Shown here one piece after another: positions 37,869 through 46,471 of a DNA stretch of 64,000 nucleotides. The stretch covers positions 1 through 64,000 of the forward strand of contig JANQPP010000006.1 in the NCBI GenBank assembly GCA_028289405.1. Direction: 5' to 3'. This DNA comes from Pirellulales bacterium (GTDB lineage: Bacteria > Planctomycetota > Planctomycetia > Pirellulales > JANQPP01). How positions within the stretch are numbered: the stretch's first letter is position 1; each line of letters begins with the position of its first letter. The notes under the pieces were generated by a model that had not been told where the DNA came from, did not search any database, and saw nothing but the letters and a program-made list of their open reading frames with translations. The position numbers and the translations under genes are program-made.

Positions 37869-39383
37869 ATGCATTCTGCTGATTCCTCGTTTCACCTGCT
37901 CGATTATCTGGCGCTGGTGGGCTATCTCCTAGTTCTGGTGTGGATCGGATTTCACTTCGCACGCCGTGAAAAATCGACGCAGGACTTTTTTCTCGCCGGG
38001 CGGCGGATCCCCTGGTGGGCGGCCACGCTGAGTATCTTCAGCACGCTGCTCAGCGCTTTGACTTTCATGGCGATTCCCGCCAAAGCGTTCGCCGAGGATT
38101 GGAGCACGATCCTCATCAACGTGGGGATCATCCTCGTAGCGCCGGTCACGGTGTTTGGTCTCTTGCCCTTCTTTCGGCGGCTCCAGGTCACCACGATCTA
38201 CGAGTACCTGGAATTGCGGTTCGGTCCCGGCTTGCGCGTGTACGGCAGCCTGGCATTTGTCAGCTATCAGTTGGCCAGGATGGGGGTTTTGCTGCTGCTG
38301 CCCGCCATGGCGCTCTCCACGGTAACCGGGTTCGACGTGCGGCTCTGCATCGGCGTGATGGGAGTGCTCTGCATCCTGTACACGGTGCTCGGCGGGATTG
38401 AAGCGGTGATTTGGACGGATGTCCTACAATCGGTCGTGCTGCTCGGCGGCGGTTTGCTCTGCATCTTACAAATCGTGGTCAGCGAAAGTTTCGACCTCGG
38501 CGGGATGCTGAGCACGGCGTACCGCGCGGACAAACTTCACATCTTCCATCTGGAGCCTGGATTCGACGCGAACGCTTCTTGGGTGCTCCTCGTGGGTGGT
38601 TTCTTTGTGCAGTTGGTCCCCTTCACCAGCGACCAGGCCCTAGCCCAAAGATTCTTGACCACGCCCACGGAAAAAGCAGCCGCTAAATCCGTTTGGGCCC
38701 ACGCGGTGATGGTCGTGCCCGCTTCGCTGCTGTTTTTCGGTCTGGGGACGGCGCTGTTCGTGTTCTATCAATCGCGGCCCGAGATGCTCCCGCCTTCGGA
38801 ACGGAACGACATCATCGTGCCCTGGTTTTTCGCCACGCAGTTGCCGGCGGGCCTGGCGGGATTGGTGATCGCCGGCCTGTTTGCCGCCACCATGTCCAGC
38901 GTCGATAGCGGCATGCACAGCATCGCCACGACGTTGGTTCACGATGTGTACGGTAAAATCTGCCCCCGCGCCGACGACAAGGCTCGGCTCCTCGTGGCTC
39001 GGCTCGTGACGTTTTCCGTCGGACTATGCGGCACATTGTCCGCGCTGTGGATGTACCATTGCAATCAGCCTTCGCTGTGGGACTACAGCTTGATGCTCAC
39101 GGGGCTGCTGGGCAGCAGTTTGGCCGGCGTGTTTTTACTCGGCGTCTGGACGACCCGTGCCCATGCGGTCGGCACGGCAATGGGGGTGGCCGCTTCCGTC
39201 GCTATGCTGATCGCTGCCCGCTACATCGAGCCGCGTCCCTTTCCCGATCTGCTCACGGCGCTGGTCGGTGTGTTGACGTGCGTCGGCGTCGGCTACCTGG
39301 CCAGCCGCGTTTTGCGCGGACAGGAAAAACCCTTGTCGAACCTCACGCTGCATACCCTTGATTCAGAAAGGCCGTCCGCATGA
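37869..39383 (+). CDS. sodium:solute symporter (SSS family)
   Basis: About 504 residues from ATG 37869. An in-frame ATG at 37800 directly abuts the DUF1080 stop and would add 23 hydrophilic residues. Thirteen or so membrane helices are visible, starting with LLDYLALVGYLLVLVWIGFHFARR and the SSS motif DFFLAGRRIPWWAATLSIFSTLLSALTFMAIPAKAF; VQLVPFTSDQALAQRFL and GLVIAGLFAATMSSVDSGMHS are later signatures. It probably imports a sugar or sugar derivative with Na+. The stop overlaps the start of the next gene (ATGA). Confidence 0.93.
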   Translation: MHSADSSFHLLDYLALVGYLLVLVWIGFHFARREKSTQDFFLAGRRIPWWAATLSIFSTLLSALTFMAIPAKAFAEDWSTILINVGIILVAPVTVFGLLPFFRRLQVTTIYEYLELRFGPGLRVYGSLAFVSYQLARMGVLLLLPAMALSTVTGFDVRLCIGVMGVLCILYTVLGGIEAVIWTDVLQSVVLLGGGLLCILQIVVSESFDLGGMLSTAYRADKLHIFHLEPGFDANASWVLLVGGFFVQLVPFTSDQALAQRFLTTPTEKAAAKSVWAHAVMVVPASLLFFGLGTALFVFYQSRPEMLPPSERNDIIVPWFFATQLPAGLAGLVIAGLFAATMSSVDSGMHSIATTLVHDVYGKICPRADDKARLLVARLVTFSVGLCGTLSALWMYHCNQPSLWDYSLMLTGLLGSSLAGVFLLGVWTTRAHAVGTAMGVAASVAMLIAARYIEPRPFPDLLTALVGVLTCVGVGYLASRVLRGQEKPLSNLTLHTLDSERPSA

Positions 39384-40360
39384 GTGACGCGCCTGTAAGT
39401 CTGGCCCTGATCGGTTGTCCGGAAGACATCAATGTCTGGAGAGACATAGCAGCGCGACTACGCCATGGAACTTTCCGCGTGGCTGTGGATGCCGATCCGC
39501 GCCGCGCGCAAAGTGCGGCGGAGGCGCTGAGAGCGGGAGATGCGGTATCGTCGTGTGAAACCGCTTTGGATCAGCATGGCGAGGATTTCGACGCCGTCGT
39601 GATCCACAACCCGCTGGTGCACGGCCCGGAAGTGGCGAAGCGGGCCGCCGAGAGCGGCAAACATATACTGGCCTCATCGCCGGTGGCTGCGACTATGAGC
39701 GACGTGAAATCACTGATCGCAACCTGCAACCAGTCCGGTGTTCACTTGGGCATCTGCGGGACGTCACGGTTCGTACCCAGCATCCAAACGGTCATGCAAC
39801 GGTTAGCCAACGGAAAGCTGGGTGAACCCGGTCTCCTGCGGTTTCACCATTGGGAAAGTCGATCTGACCAGCCGCTGGTGAAAACGCTCTACAACGCCGT
39901 GGACTTGGCGATCTGGCTGTTCGGTGCACTGCCCCGTGAAATCCAAGCCGTGGGCAAGCAATCTGCTGGTAGCACAGCCGACTGGGATTACGTGCAACTG
40001 CATTTCGGTTTTCCAGCGGGAGGCATGGCGCTGTTGGATTTCTCCACGAGTTTGCCCGAAGGCCAGAGTTACGATTCGTGGTCGCTGATTGGCTCCCGGG
40101 GCGCGGCCTATGCCGACGATCATCACAATACGCATCTGCTCTACGCCGGTGATCATCCCCGGGCACTCATTAGCCGAGAAGGGTTGGGCCATCAGATCCT
40201 GGAATATCAGGCGTTTATCGACGCGATTCGAGAGGGCCAGCCGCCGCCGGTCAGTGGTTCGGATTGCCTTGCCGTGCATCAAGTGATCGACGCGGTAATG
40301 CGGTCGCTCGATTTGGGAAGCGTGTGTCGAATCGAAGGAGGCCGTGATGAGTCGGTCTAA
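39380..40360 (+). CDS. Gfo/Idh/MocA-family oxidoreductase (first copy)
   Basis: 326 residues. The N-terminal Rossmann-like part (VSLALIGCPEDINVWRDIAAR) and the later VVIHNPLVHGPEVAKRAAESGKHILASSPVA are typical of the family, which oxidises or reduces sugars with NAD(P). The usual GxGxxG and the EKP motif are altered (GCPEDI; SSP), so binding or activity may differ. The start overlaps the symporter stop by four bases and its end overlaps the original start of the next Gfo/Idh/MocA gene by 14 bases, which shows one tightly coupled operon. Confidence 0.85.
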   Translation: MSDAPVSLALIGCPEDINVWRDIAARLRHGTFRVAVDADPRRAQSAAEALRAGDAVSSCETALDQHGEDFDAVVIHNPLVHGPEVAKRAAESGKHILASSPVAATMSDVKSLIATCNQSGVHLGICGTSRFVPSIQTVMQRLANGKLGEPGLLRFHHWESRSDQPLVKTLYNAVDLAIWLFGALPREIQAVGKQSAGSTADWDYVQLHFGFPAGGMALLDFSTSLPEGQSYDSWSLIGSRGAAYADDHHNTHLLYAGDHPRALISREGLGHQILEYQAFIDAIREGQPPPVSGSDCLAVHQVIDAVMRSLDLGSVCRIEGGRDESV

Positions 40361-40409
40361 TCAGCCCCCATTACGCGTACTCGTCCTCAGCGTCGTGAAG
40401 CATAACTAG
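40347..40409 (+). pseudogene. 5' remnant of the Gfo/Idh/MocA gene at 60972, cut off by element integration
   Basis: The ATG at 40347 overlaps the end of the upstream gene by 14 bases and has a strong GGAGG site. It reads 20 codons, ending RVLVLSVVKHN, and then meets TAG at 40407. The same peptide occurs at the start of the intact gene at 60972 and continues there with YIARG. The stop is created by element DNA directly after the att core. This is the displaced original 5' end of the target gene. Confidence 0.9.
40376..40408 (+). repeat. attL: left copy of the attachment repeat
   Basis: GTACTCGTCCTCAG, then C-GT-C, then GTGAAGCATAACTA. It matches the right copy at 60989-61020 over 32 bases with two C/T differences. 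The last 14 bases (40395-40408) are identical and lie to the right of the mismatches. The left flank and the two C bases belong to the host gene, so the strand exchange probably happened within these 14 bases. Confidence 0.85.
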
Positions 40410-40782
40410 CTCACAAAAAAGATGGGTGCCATTTGCGGCAAATCCCTAAAAGCCTGCATTTAAAGGGACAACGCTGCGATTCGGCGTTGTGTGATTCTGT
40501 GAATCTTGCTCCCATAGGCGATTATTTTACGGACCAATCGGCTCATACGGACACGAAAACGGACATTGTGTGTGTGCTTGTGAATAATTTTCACGGAGTG
40601 GCAAAGATCTCCGCCCGAGGCTTTTCCTCGACACGCTAGTGCTTTATCCATTTTATAAAAAGGAACTTGCGTCAATTTGAATCGATCGGGGGTCGAGTGA
40701 ATTGCCAAATTATGGTATGCTTCCGCAGGAATTTTAGAAGTTTTTGTGTTATTAACTGATTGACGAACTCACAAAAAAGGGT
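40410..40782. promoter_or_regulatory. Left arm of the element with candidate integrase arm sites
   Basis: No gene. Three related 9-mers lie here in one direction: TTACGGACC (40527-40535), ATACGGACA (40545-40553) and AAACGGACA (40557-40565). The exact 9-mer ATACGGACA occurs twice more at the other end of the element (60896 and 60916). A 12-base direct repeat CTCACAAAAAAG is found at 40410-40421, directly beside the core, and at 40768-40779, just before the first element gene. These fit integrase or excisionase binding sites around an attP; the assignment is inference. Confidence 0.5.
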
Positions 40783-41571
40783 ATGATGCCCGAAAACGAG
40801 GCCGACATGGCAAAAATTTGGCCGGATGCCAGGCGGAAGGCGGAAGCTCTTGAGGCGTACTACCGCATGGAAAAGGCCCTCTGTGAAAAAATCGCGGACG
40901 AGGCCATGGAGAAATATGAGGAAGCCATGCAAAAGCTGAACGACTTCTGGACGGGAATCTGCCCAGACGAATCGCCGCCCATGCTCCACCCCAAAGTCTT
41001 CGTACATCTTTCGCGATACGATGCGCCGGACGAACGAGACATCCTGAAGCTGTATGACATACCCGAGCCGATGTCACGGTTCTTGATCCACGCTAAGCCT
41101 GGAGACGTTATCGGAACCCGTGAAGTATACGAATGGCTCACGTCGCACGATGGCTACACGGGAGACAGGAGCAATGTTCCTCGAATGCTGGCTGCCGCGG
41201 CTAGCCTAGGGCTGATCGAGTTGATCTCAGAGTCTAGCGGGCGCCGCGGAAAGAAATATCGCGTGATCACGACCGTCAGCCCCGAGTCAATCCGGGAAAG
41301 CGTTCACGGCGACCCAGGAGACCTGGAAGATGACCCCCAATATGGCCCAATAGTGACGGCGGAATACGGTCCGAGACAGCAACGCGGAGAGGGCGCTACC
41401 GGGATCTTCAAGGAAGTGGAGATGAAAATTACGGCTGAGAAGTGGAAGGAGGTTGAAGACGCTGAAGCGGCCATCGAGGAATTTAATCGGAAACACGGCA
41501 AGGACAGTTCGAACGAGAATCCGCCTGCGGGCCCGCCCGGTGAGCAGCATTCAGATGACGACCAGAACTGA
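40783..41571 (+). CDS. hypothetical element protein with winged-helix-like middle part
   Basis: 262 residues, first gene at the left end of the element. Residues about 1-60 form a charged helical, coiled-coil-like region. Residues about 100-165 (RFLIHAKPGDVIGTREVYEWLTSHDGYTGDRSNVPRMLAAAASLGLIELISESSGRRGKKYRVI) look like a winged helix. The C-terminus is acidic and disordered. There is no recognised family. It may be a DNA-binding regulator of the element. Confidence 0.6.
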   Translation: MMPENEADMAKIWPDARRKAEALEAYYRMEKALCEKIADEAMEKYEEAMQKLNDFWTGICPDESPPMLHPKVFVHLSRYDAPDERDILKLYDIPEPMSRFLIHAKPGDVIGTREVYEWLTSHDGYTGDRSNVPRMLAAAASLGLIELISESSGRRGKKYRVITTVSPESIRESVHGDPGDLEDDPQYGPIVTAEYGPRQQRGEGATGIFKEVEMKITAEKWKEVEDAEAAIEEFNRKHGKDSSNENPPAGPPGEQHSDDDQN

Positions 41572-41610
41572 CCTATCAAGTTGAAGCCATTTTTTTTTCG
41601 GAGCATGAGC

Positions 41611-41892
41611 ATGATTGATTTGACCGTGGAAAAGCCGATTACGATGTCCGCTGCCGCGAAACACTGCGGAGTCACCCCGTGGACGGCGTATCAATGGGTA
41701 AAACAGGGATTGGAGACGATTCAGCTGGGAAAGAAAAAGTACACGTCGCTAGAGGCGCTGAACCGCTTTGGCCAGCGCGGCAACGAGGAAGCAACAGAGA
41801 TTATGCCCACCAAGTACGATGCACAGGCCGTCCGAGAATTCCAAGACAAGCATGGTGTTCACCAGGGTGCGGGGCGGAATGCCGGGGCCTGA
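41611..41892 (+). CDS. DUF1580-like small HTH protein
   Basis: 93 residues from ATG 41611 (GGAG upstream). MIDLTVEKPITMSAAAKHCGVTPWTAYQWVKQGLETIQLGKKKYTSLEALNRF resembles DUF1580, a small planctomycete family with a MerR/AlpA-like helix-turn-helix. Such proteins are common in planctomycete mobile elements and may serve as excisionases or repressors. The C-terminal 35 residues are unrelated. Confidence 0.65.
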   Translation: MIDLTVEKPITMSAAAKHCGVTPWTAYQWVKQGLETIQLGKKKYTSLEALNRFGQRGNEEATEIMPTKYDAQAVREFQDKHGVHQGAGRNAGA

Positions 41893-42033
41893 AAATTTTT
41901 TACCCCTATAGGTGTACATGCGTATCTGAATGGAATGCCCTAACAGGCGAATTGAGCCACTCGGCGCGGGAGGCCGTTCGGGCAGAGGAGAGGCTTTGTT
42001 ATTTCGTTTCTTTTTTTGAATGGAGTAGATGAT

Positions 42034-42369
42034 ATGTCAAAAGAAGTTGAGAACTGTCGCCAGTCTGTTGGATTAAAGATCAAGGAAGCACACGCCAAGA
42101 TGTCCGATGTTGTGCGTGCCGCCTACGAGAACGACCTTGTTTACGTTGATGGGGACGACGAAAGTGAAACCCCGCAGGCGACGAGCCTCGCCGTTACGTG
42201 GGCAAAAGGACTCCACGACAATGAAGCAAACTGGACCGCATTTTTCGCTAGAGGCTGTCTTATTCAGGCAACCAGACTACTAGAACACATTAGCGTGTTA
42301 CATGACGTGTTGCTCCAAGAGCTAATGCAACGCAACGCGACCAAAAGCAAAGAAGCTGAGACCGTTTGA
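42034..42369 (+). CDS. hypothetical element protein
   Basis: 111 residues from ATG 42034, with a GGAG site 10 bases upstream; ATG 42016 is an alternative. It is an all-helical, acidic protein without recognised family. A strong terminator follows at 42384-42418, so this gene ends a transcript. Confidence 0.5.
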   Translation: MSKEVENCRQSVGLKIKEAHAKMSDVVRAAYENDLVYVDGDDESETPQATSLAVTWAKGLHDNEANWTAFFARGCLIQATRLLEHISVLHDVLLQELMQRNATKSKEAETV

Positions 42370-42383
42370 CCTGTAATCTCATG

Positions 42384-42418
42384 GCCGCCTGTTTCTTCGG
42401 GACTGGGCGGTCTTTTTA
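42384..42418 (+). terminator. rho-independent terminator
   Basis: GGCCGCC and GGGCGG arms enclose a C/T/G-rich loop and are followed by TCTTTTTATT. It lies 15 bases after the stop of the gene ending at 42369. Confidence 0.75.
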
Positions 42419-42709
42419 TTGAAAGGAGTGAAGCATGTTGATCTTCGACAAGATGCACCAACTCGCGAGGCGGAAGGAGGCGCCGACCCATGGCAATACG
42501 TGGTGAACACTCACGTGGGCCGTAAAAACCTCCGGCCCAGTCAATTGGCCATGGCCGCCGCGAGGGTGGCCAACCTTGCGAATGGTGAGGCTGGAAATAG
42601 TAGGTCCGCAAAATTGCGGACCTACTCCGCAGAAGAAGCCGCAGTCTTATTTGGCATCGGCATAAGAGCGATTGAATATGCCCGCAAAGTCTTGGGCGAA
42701 GGCTTGTGA
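42419..42709 (+). pseudogene. remnant of a ParB-like DNA-binding protein
   Basis: A strong AAGGAG site precedes ATG 42435, but that frame stops after 23 codons. Another frame then carries DPWQYVVNTHVGRKNLRPSQLAMAAARVANLANGE and YSAEEAAVLFGIGIRAIEYARKVLGEG, the pattern of the middle of phage ParB-like proteins (normally NLHRRHLTESQRA...VSPRSVKRAKKVLEEG). The N-terminal ParB nuclease-like domain is missing and the following part is in a different frame. This indicates deletions and frameshifts in a former ParB-like/methylase gene. Confidence 0.5.
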
Positions 42710-43043
42710 CTGGCTCAGCCGGATCGACAAGGACGCCAAGGAAGAACGCAATCGCAAAATCTTCGACATGTGGATGGCGTGTTATACGCAACAGGAAATT
42801 GCAGACACACTTGGATGCTTGAGACCCGAGGTCGACCATTTCTTGCGCAATCTGGCAAAGAACCCGTTTCGCGCAAAATCCGCCCGTCTGCTCGCCAACT
42901 ACGATGACCCAGACTTCGAGCCGATTCTGTACGACCAGTTCCGGATGCAGAAAAAATCAGACGGCCTCACTCACTTCGGCAACTCGGAGGTCACATGCCC
43001 CCTCACGAATGGGGCCTGGCCTTCAAGAAGCTTCTGGAAGTAA
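42672..43043 (+). pseudogene. remnant of a DNA-methylase-associated protein
   Basis: The frame reads DWLSRIDKDAKEERNRKIFDMWMACYTQQEIADTLGC, then LANYDDPDFEPILYDQF and HFGNSEV. I recall these blocks from the part just before the catalytic domain of phage ParB-methylase fusion proteins, where HFGNSEV is followed by a SAM-binding DPFAGGG-type motif. Here the sequence breaks off right after HFGNSEV and the catalytic part is missing. The frame is shifted relative to the preceding remnant. This is a decayed or recombined gene rather than a functional one. Confidence 0.5.
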
Positions 43044-43222
43044 GGGGTGTGGAGCGTGGCAAGGGGAAGAGGAATGATCGAACTTGTGAAACAGTTTCAC
43101 AAGTTGCGGGTGAACTTGGGGTTGATAGGCGAACAGCTCACAACCGTATGAAGGCCGCTGATGTTTATGAACAGTTGCCGGAAGAGTGGCAGGCCCAAGA
43201 AGCAGGAAGAGGGGGCCAATAG
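42995..43222 (+). pseudogene. short HTH fragment, probably part of the same decayed gene set
   Basis: About 75 codons. KKLLEVRGVERGKGKRNDRTCETVSQVAGELGVDRRTAHNRMKAADVYEQLPEEW has a helix-turn-helix resembling a segment of ParB-like phage proteins. After the stop, a +1 frame continues for about 25 codons to TAA near 43298 with similarly plausible sequence. It could also be a small intact HTH protein starting at 42995. Confidence 0.4.
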
Positions 43223-43398
43223 GGATGAGGCCAAACGGCCTCAAGGCTATCGAGATAACCGCACTGATGAAATCATCGCCGAATTGTGTGAGTTGTGTTA
43301 ATTCCACCCAGCCCTGTTTCTTATACAGATGTTCACTCCGCTATAATGAATTACATAGGTGAAACGTCCGCCCCAGTACTCAAACCAATGAGGGTTTA

Positions 43399-43605
43399 AT
43401 GTCAATCGTCGAAGTTACTAAGCCAGTGCTCATGCGTGTCACGGAAGTCGCCAAGTATCTCGGGATCTCCCGGACGGCACTTTATCAATGGATCGAAGAG
43501 GGCTTGATTCCAAGGCCCATGCGAGTACGGAAAGTATTGTACTGGCAGCGCCACAAGATCCAGGATTGGCTGGACGCGGGAATGCCGCCTTGTGAAGAGA
43601 AGTGA
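43399..43605 (+). CDS. AlpA/excisionase-like HTH protein
   Basis: 68 residues with a GAGG site upstream. LMRVTEVAKYLGISRTALYQWIEEGLIPRPMRVRKVLYWQRHKIQDWLDAG is a clear MerR-type winged HTH as in AlpA and phage excisionases. It is the best candidate for the directionality factor of this element, but two other similar proteins (49365 and 49731) compete for that role. Confidence 0.8.
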   Translation: MSIVEVTKPVLMRVTEVAKYLGISRTALYQWIEEGLIPRPMRVRKVLYWQRHKIQDWLDAGMPPCEEK

Positions 43606-43658
43606 GCCACGAAAGAAACTCCGCACATGTGCGGAATTAATATTTGGAGAAAAGCAAA

Positions 43659-43829
43659 ATGCCCCTTGCGAAAAACAAACTGCCTTTACTCGGTACAGCG
43701 CTGGATGGCGCAATAAAAAAGACCACGTGGCTGTGCGGGCTACGTGGTCGATTGGATGGTGCGTCCAGCGAAAAGGATGATGCAAGGACCCTCACTGAAC
43801 TATGTCAATTATACCAGAAAACGAACTAA
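43659..43829 (+). CDS. small hypothetical protein
   Basis: 56 residues from ATG 43659, with GGAGA about 10 bases upstream. It overlaps the primase start by 28 bases, which suggests translational coupling. There is no recognised domain. It may be real only because of the good ribosome site. Confidence 0.35.
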   Translation: MPLAKNKLPLLGTALDGAIKKTTWLCGLRGRLDGASSEKDDARTLTELCQLYQKTN

Positions 43830-46471
43830 ATCAAGGGCTAAACCAAGCCCAAGCAACGAATCTTTCTAATGGCCATCACGACAGTCACCCTGTCGCTTCT
43901 CTCCGTGGCCAAACACCGTCGCCCGATGTAATCACATTGGATGCTGCGCTGAAGTACGCGGAACTGGGCTATCCGGTGTTTCCCTGCAAACCGGCGGACA
44001 AGAAACCGTACTGGAACGAGAGCGACCTGCGACACGGGTGGAAAAGCGCATCCACCGATGAAGATCAAATTATTGCGTGGTGGGAGCGGTGGCCGAATGC
44101 GATGATCGGCGCCAGCATGGCAGGCGTCGTGGTCATGGACGACGACACGGAGAGGAAGAATCTCCCTGCTTGGCCGCCAGAACCGGAACAACGATTGGCA
44201 CTGGCCGGCGCTCCGAAATCCAGGACTCGGAGTGGTGGCTATCACTACTTTTTCCGCCGCCCCGACAATGTGAAATGGCACATCAATTTGAAGCCGGCGA
44301 AGGGAATCGACATTCGCACCGACGGCGGATATGTAATTCTTCCTCCGTCGATTTACGAAGATGGGACGGAATATGCTTGGGCAAGCAATGAACTGGATTG
44401 TACACCGGAGAAGCTGCCGGACCCGCCGCAGTGGCTTTTTGAGTCGCTAGAGGCAACTAATCAACCCGCCCGGCAGAACGCTTCACAGAGCCCCGAGGAT
44501 GGCCCAGGAAACGGCGTTTACCTTCCGGCCGACCTTGATGTCGAACAGACCTACCGGCTCGCCAGTCAAGTCGTAACGACGCTGTGGCTGCATTGGGAGA
44601 CCCAAGGAATCTTTCAATGTGGCAATCAAAGCACCATCCAAGAACGTTTGCATCGACCGGCCTTGATGACGCTGGCTCAGGCGATGTTCACCACGCGGTT
44701 ACACCATCAGCGGTGGCCAGAGTTTGAGCATAGGATTCACGAGGATCTTGACCGCGCCGGGTGTCCGTCGTTGGGAAGCCAAATCCCAGTAAAAGACGTG
44801 ATTCAAGCACGCAATCCAACTTGGTACTCACTGGCCAGCCTGTTGCGAGGTGTTGGCGCGAATGAAATGGAAATCATGGAAACGATCCTTGCCGTGAACG
44901 GGACACAATGTTTCGAAGAGAAGCCGACGCCGGCCAAGGAGATCGACCGCATCGCCAGGCACGCATGTGGACCGAACAAGAGTGGTTTGGAAGGCTGGAT
45001 TGCCAGTATCTGCTCCAGTGCGGGGATTCATTGGGAATCACCCGTGCCAGTGATCCAGTTGCCGCCGAACGTGGAGGTCGTGGAAACGGAGGAGGAATTG
45101 CCCACGAATGATCCTGGACGACTTCCTGATAATTTTGTGGACGAAGCACCTGGGTTCATTCAGTGCGTGAAAGAATATGTACTTGCGACTTCGCGATACG
45201 AGCAGCCGTTGTTTGCCATGCTCTCTGGTGTCGCGCTTCAGGCCGCATGTGTCGGCAGTAAGATCTACGAAGAGAACCTCAATTCGACGATGTTGTATCT
45301 GGTCGGGTTGACGAAAAGTGGCTCGGGGAAAGATCGTCCCCACGAGGCTATTTCTGAAATTCTGATGGAATCGCGAGGGTTCAATGTCGAATGCCAGGGT
45401 TTACTTGGAGCCGGCGACTTGACGAGCCATTATGCTTTGACAAGAGCCTTACAAGATCTGCAAGACGCAAGCTTGCCTGCTTCTATGATCTTGCCTATCG
45501 ATGAGTTCGGAGATTTTTTGAAGCGGTGTCATTCCGGCAACATCGAATGGAGGCGGATGACTTCCTTGCTCAAAAAGATGTACTCCAGGGGTTGGACGCA
45601 CATTGATTGCAAGTATGTGGATAAAAGCAAGACCGTAGATATTACGAAACCCAATCTTATTCTTTACGGAGTGAGCACGGCTGACGCGTTTTTCAAGTCG
45701 CTGAATCACGATTCAATTACCGGGGGCTTTTGTAATCGATTGTTGGTATTCGAAGGTGAGGAGATGCCAGAGAGGAAACGAGGCAGACGCCGGAGCCGCC
45801 CCGAGGTCCCGGAGGTCATCAAGAACCGTATTGCATTCTGGCACCAGTACAAGCATAGCGCCCATGTTTGTCCAGTTCCGGGACAGTCTGGCCCGTACGC
45901 TACTCCGGAAATTATCAATACGACTGACGAAGCGTACGACTTGTGGGAGGAACACACCGACCGTATTGATCAGGAGCGTGGGCACCAACGGCAGGAGGTG
46001 ATCTGTGAGTTGCTTTCTAGAATTGTTCAAAACGCCATGCGACTCGCCGTCGTTCACGTTTGTGCTCGTGTGGATCCGGATCAATTCCGGGCGCCAGTCG
46101 TTGACGTGGAGGCGGTCAACTGGGCAATGGGCATTGCGGAACATGCGGCCAGATACCTCATCTTCAAGCTAGAAGAAAACCTTGGTGAAAACCAATTCGA
46201 GGAAAACGTGAAGTTGACCCGTAAATTGATTCGCAAGAAGCAAGGGGCGGGGGCCGATCATTCATGGCTGATCAAACGGAAGCCGCACTGCTACCTGAAT
46301 CCTCGCGAGCGTAAAGAAGTGCTTGACACGTTGGAGGAAAGGGAAGAGATCGTGAAGGCATATGTGCCGGGCAAGACAAAGCCAACGCAAAAGTATTGGG
46401 CGGTAGGCCACGTTCCACAAGTCGTCCTCGATCAGCTCACCACGGTAAATAACTCGAATAATTCGAAATAA
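43802..46471 (+). CDS. bifunctional DNA primase/polymerase - DUF3987 replication protein
   Basis: 889 residues. Residues about 48-215 are an archaeo-eukaryotic-type prim-pol domain: ALKYAELGYPVFPCKPADKKP, D-x-D at Asp113/Asp115 (VVMDDDTE), His148 in GGYHYFF, and GIDIRTDGGYVILPPS. Residues about 440-800 are a DUF3987 helicase-like domain with a P-loop near residue 505 (GLTKSGSGKDRP). This architecture is common in planctomycete prophages and plasmids, and it would start and drive replication of the excised element. The AT-rich repeat region directly after it is the likely origin. Confidence 0.9.
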   Translation: MSIIPENELNQGLNQAQATNLSNGHHDSHPVASLRGQTPSPDVITLDAALKYAELGYPVFPCKPADKKPYWNESDLRHGWKSASTDEDQIIAWWERWPNAMIGASMAGVVVMDDDTERKNLPAWPPEPEQRLALAGAPKSRTRSGGYHYFFRRPDNVKWHINLKPAKGIDIRTDGGYVILPPSIYEDGTEYAWASNELDCTPEKLPDPPQWLFESLEATNQPARQNASQSPEDGPGNGVYLPADLDVEQTYRLASQVVTTLWLHWETQGIFQCGNQSTIQERLHRPALMTLAQAMFTTRLHHQRWPEFEHRIHEDLDRAGCPSLGSQIPVKDVIQARNPTWYSLASLLRGVGANEMEIMETILAVNGTQCFEEKPTPAKEIDRIARHACGPNKSGLEGWIASICSSAGIHWESPVPVIQLPPNVEVVETEEELPTNDPGRLPDNFVDEAPGFIQCVKEYVLATSRYEQPLFAMLSGVALQAACVGSKIYEENLNSTMLYLVGLTKSGSGKDRPHEAISEILMESRGFNVECQGLLGAGDLTSHYALTRALQDLQDASLPASMILPIDEFGDFLKRCHSGNIEWRRMTSLLKKMYSRGWTHIDCKYVDKSKTVDITKPNLILYGVSTADAFFKSLNHDSITGGFCNRLLVFEGEEMPERKRGRRRSRPEVPEVIKNRIAFWHQYKHSAHVCPVPGQSGPYATPEIINTTDEAYDLWEEHTDRIDQERGHQRQEVICELLSRIVQNAMRLAVVHVCARVDPDQFRAPVVDVEAVNWAMGIAEHAARYLIFKLEENLGENQFEENVKLTRKLIRKKQGAGADHSWLIKRKPHCYLNPRERKEVLDTLEEREEIVKAYVPGKTKPTQKYWAVGHVPQVVLDQLTTVNNSNNSK

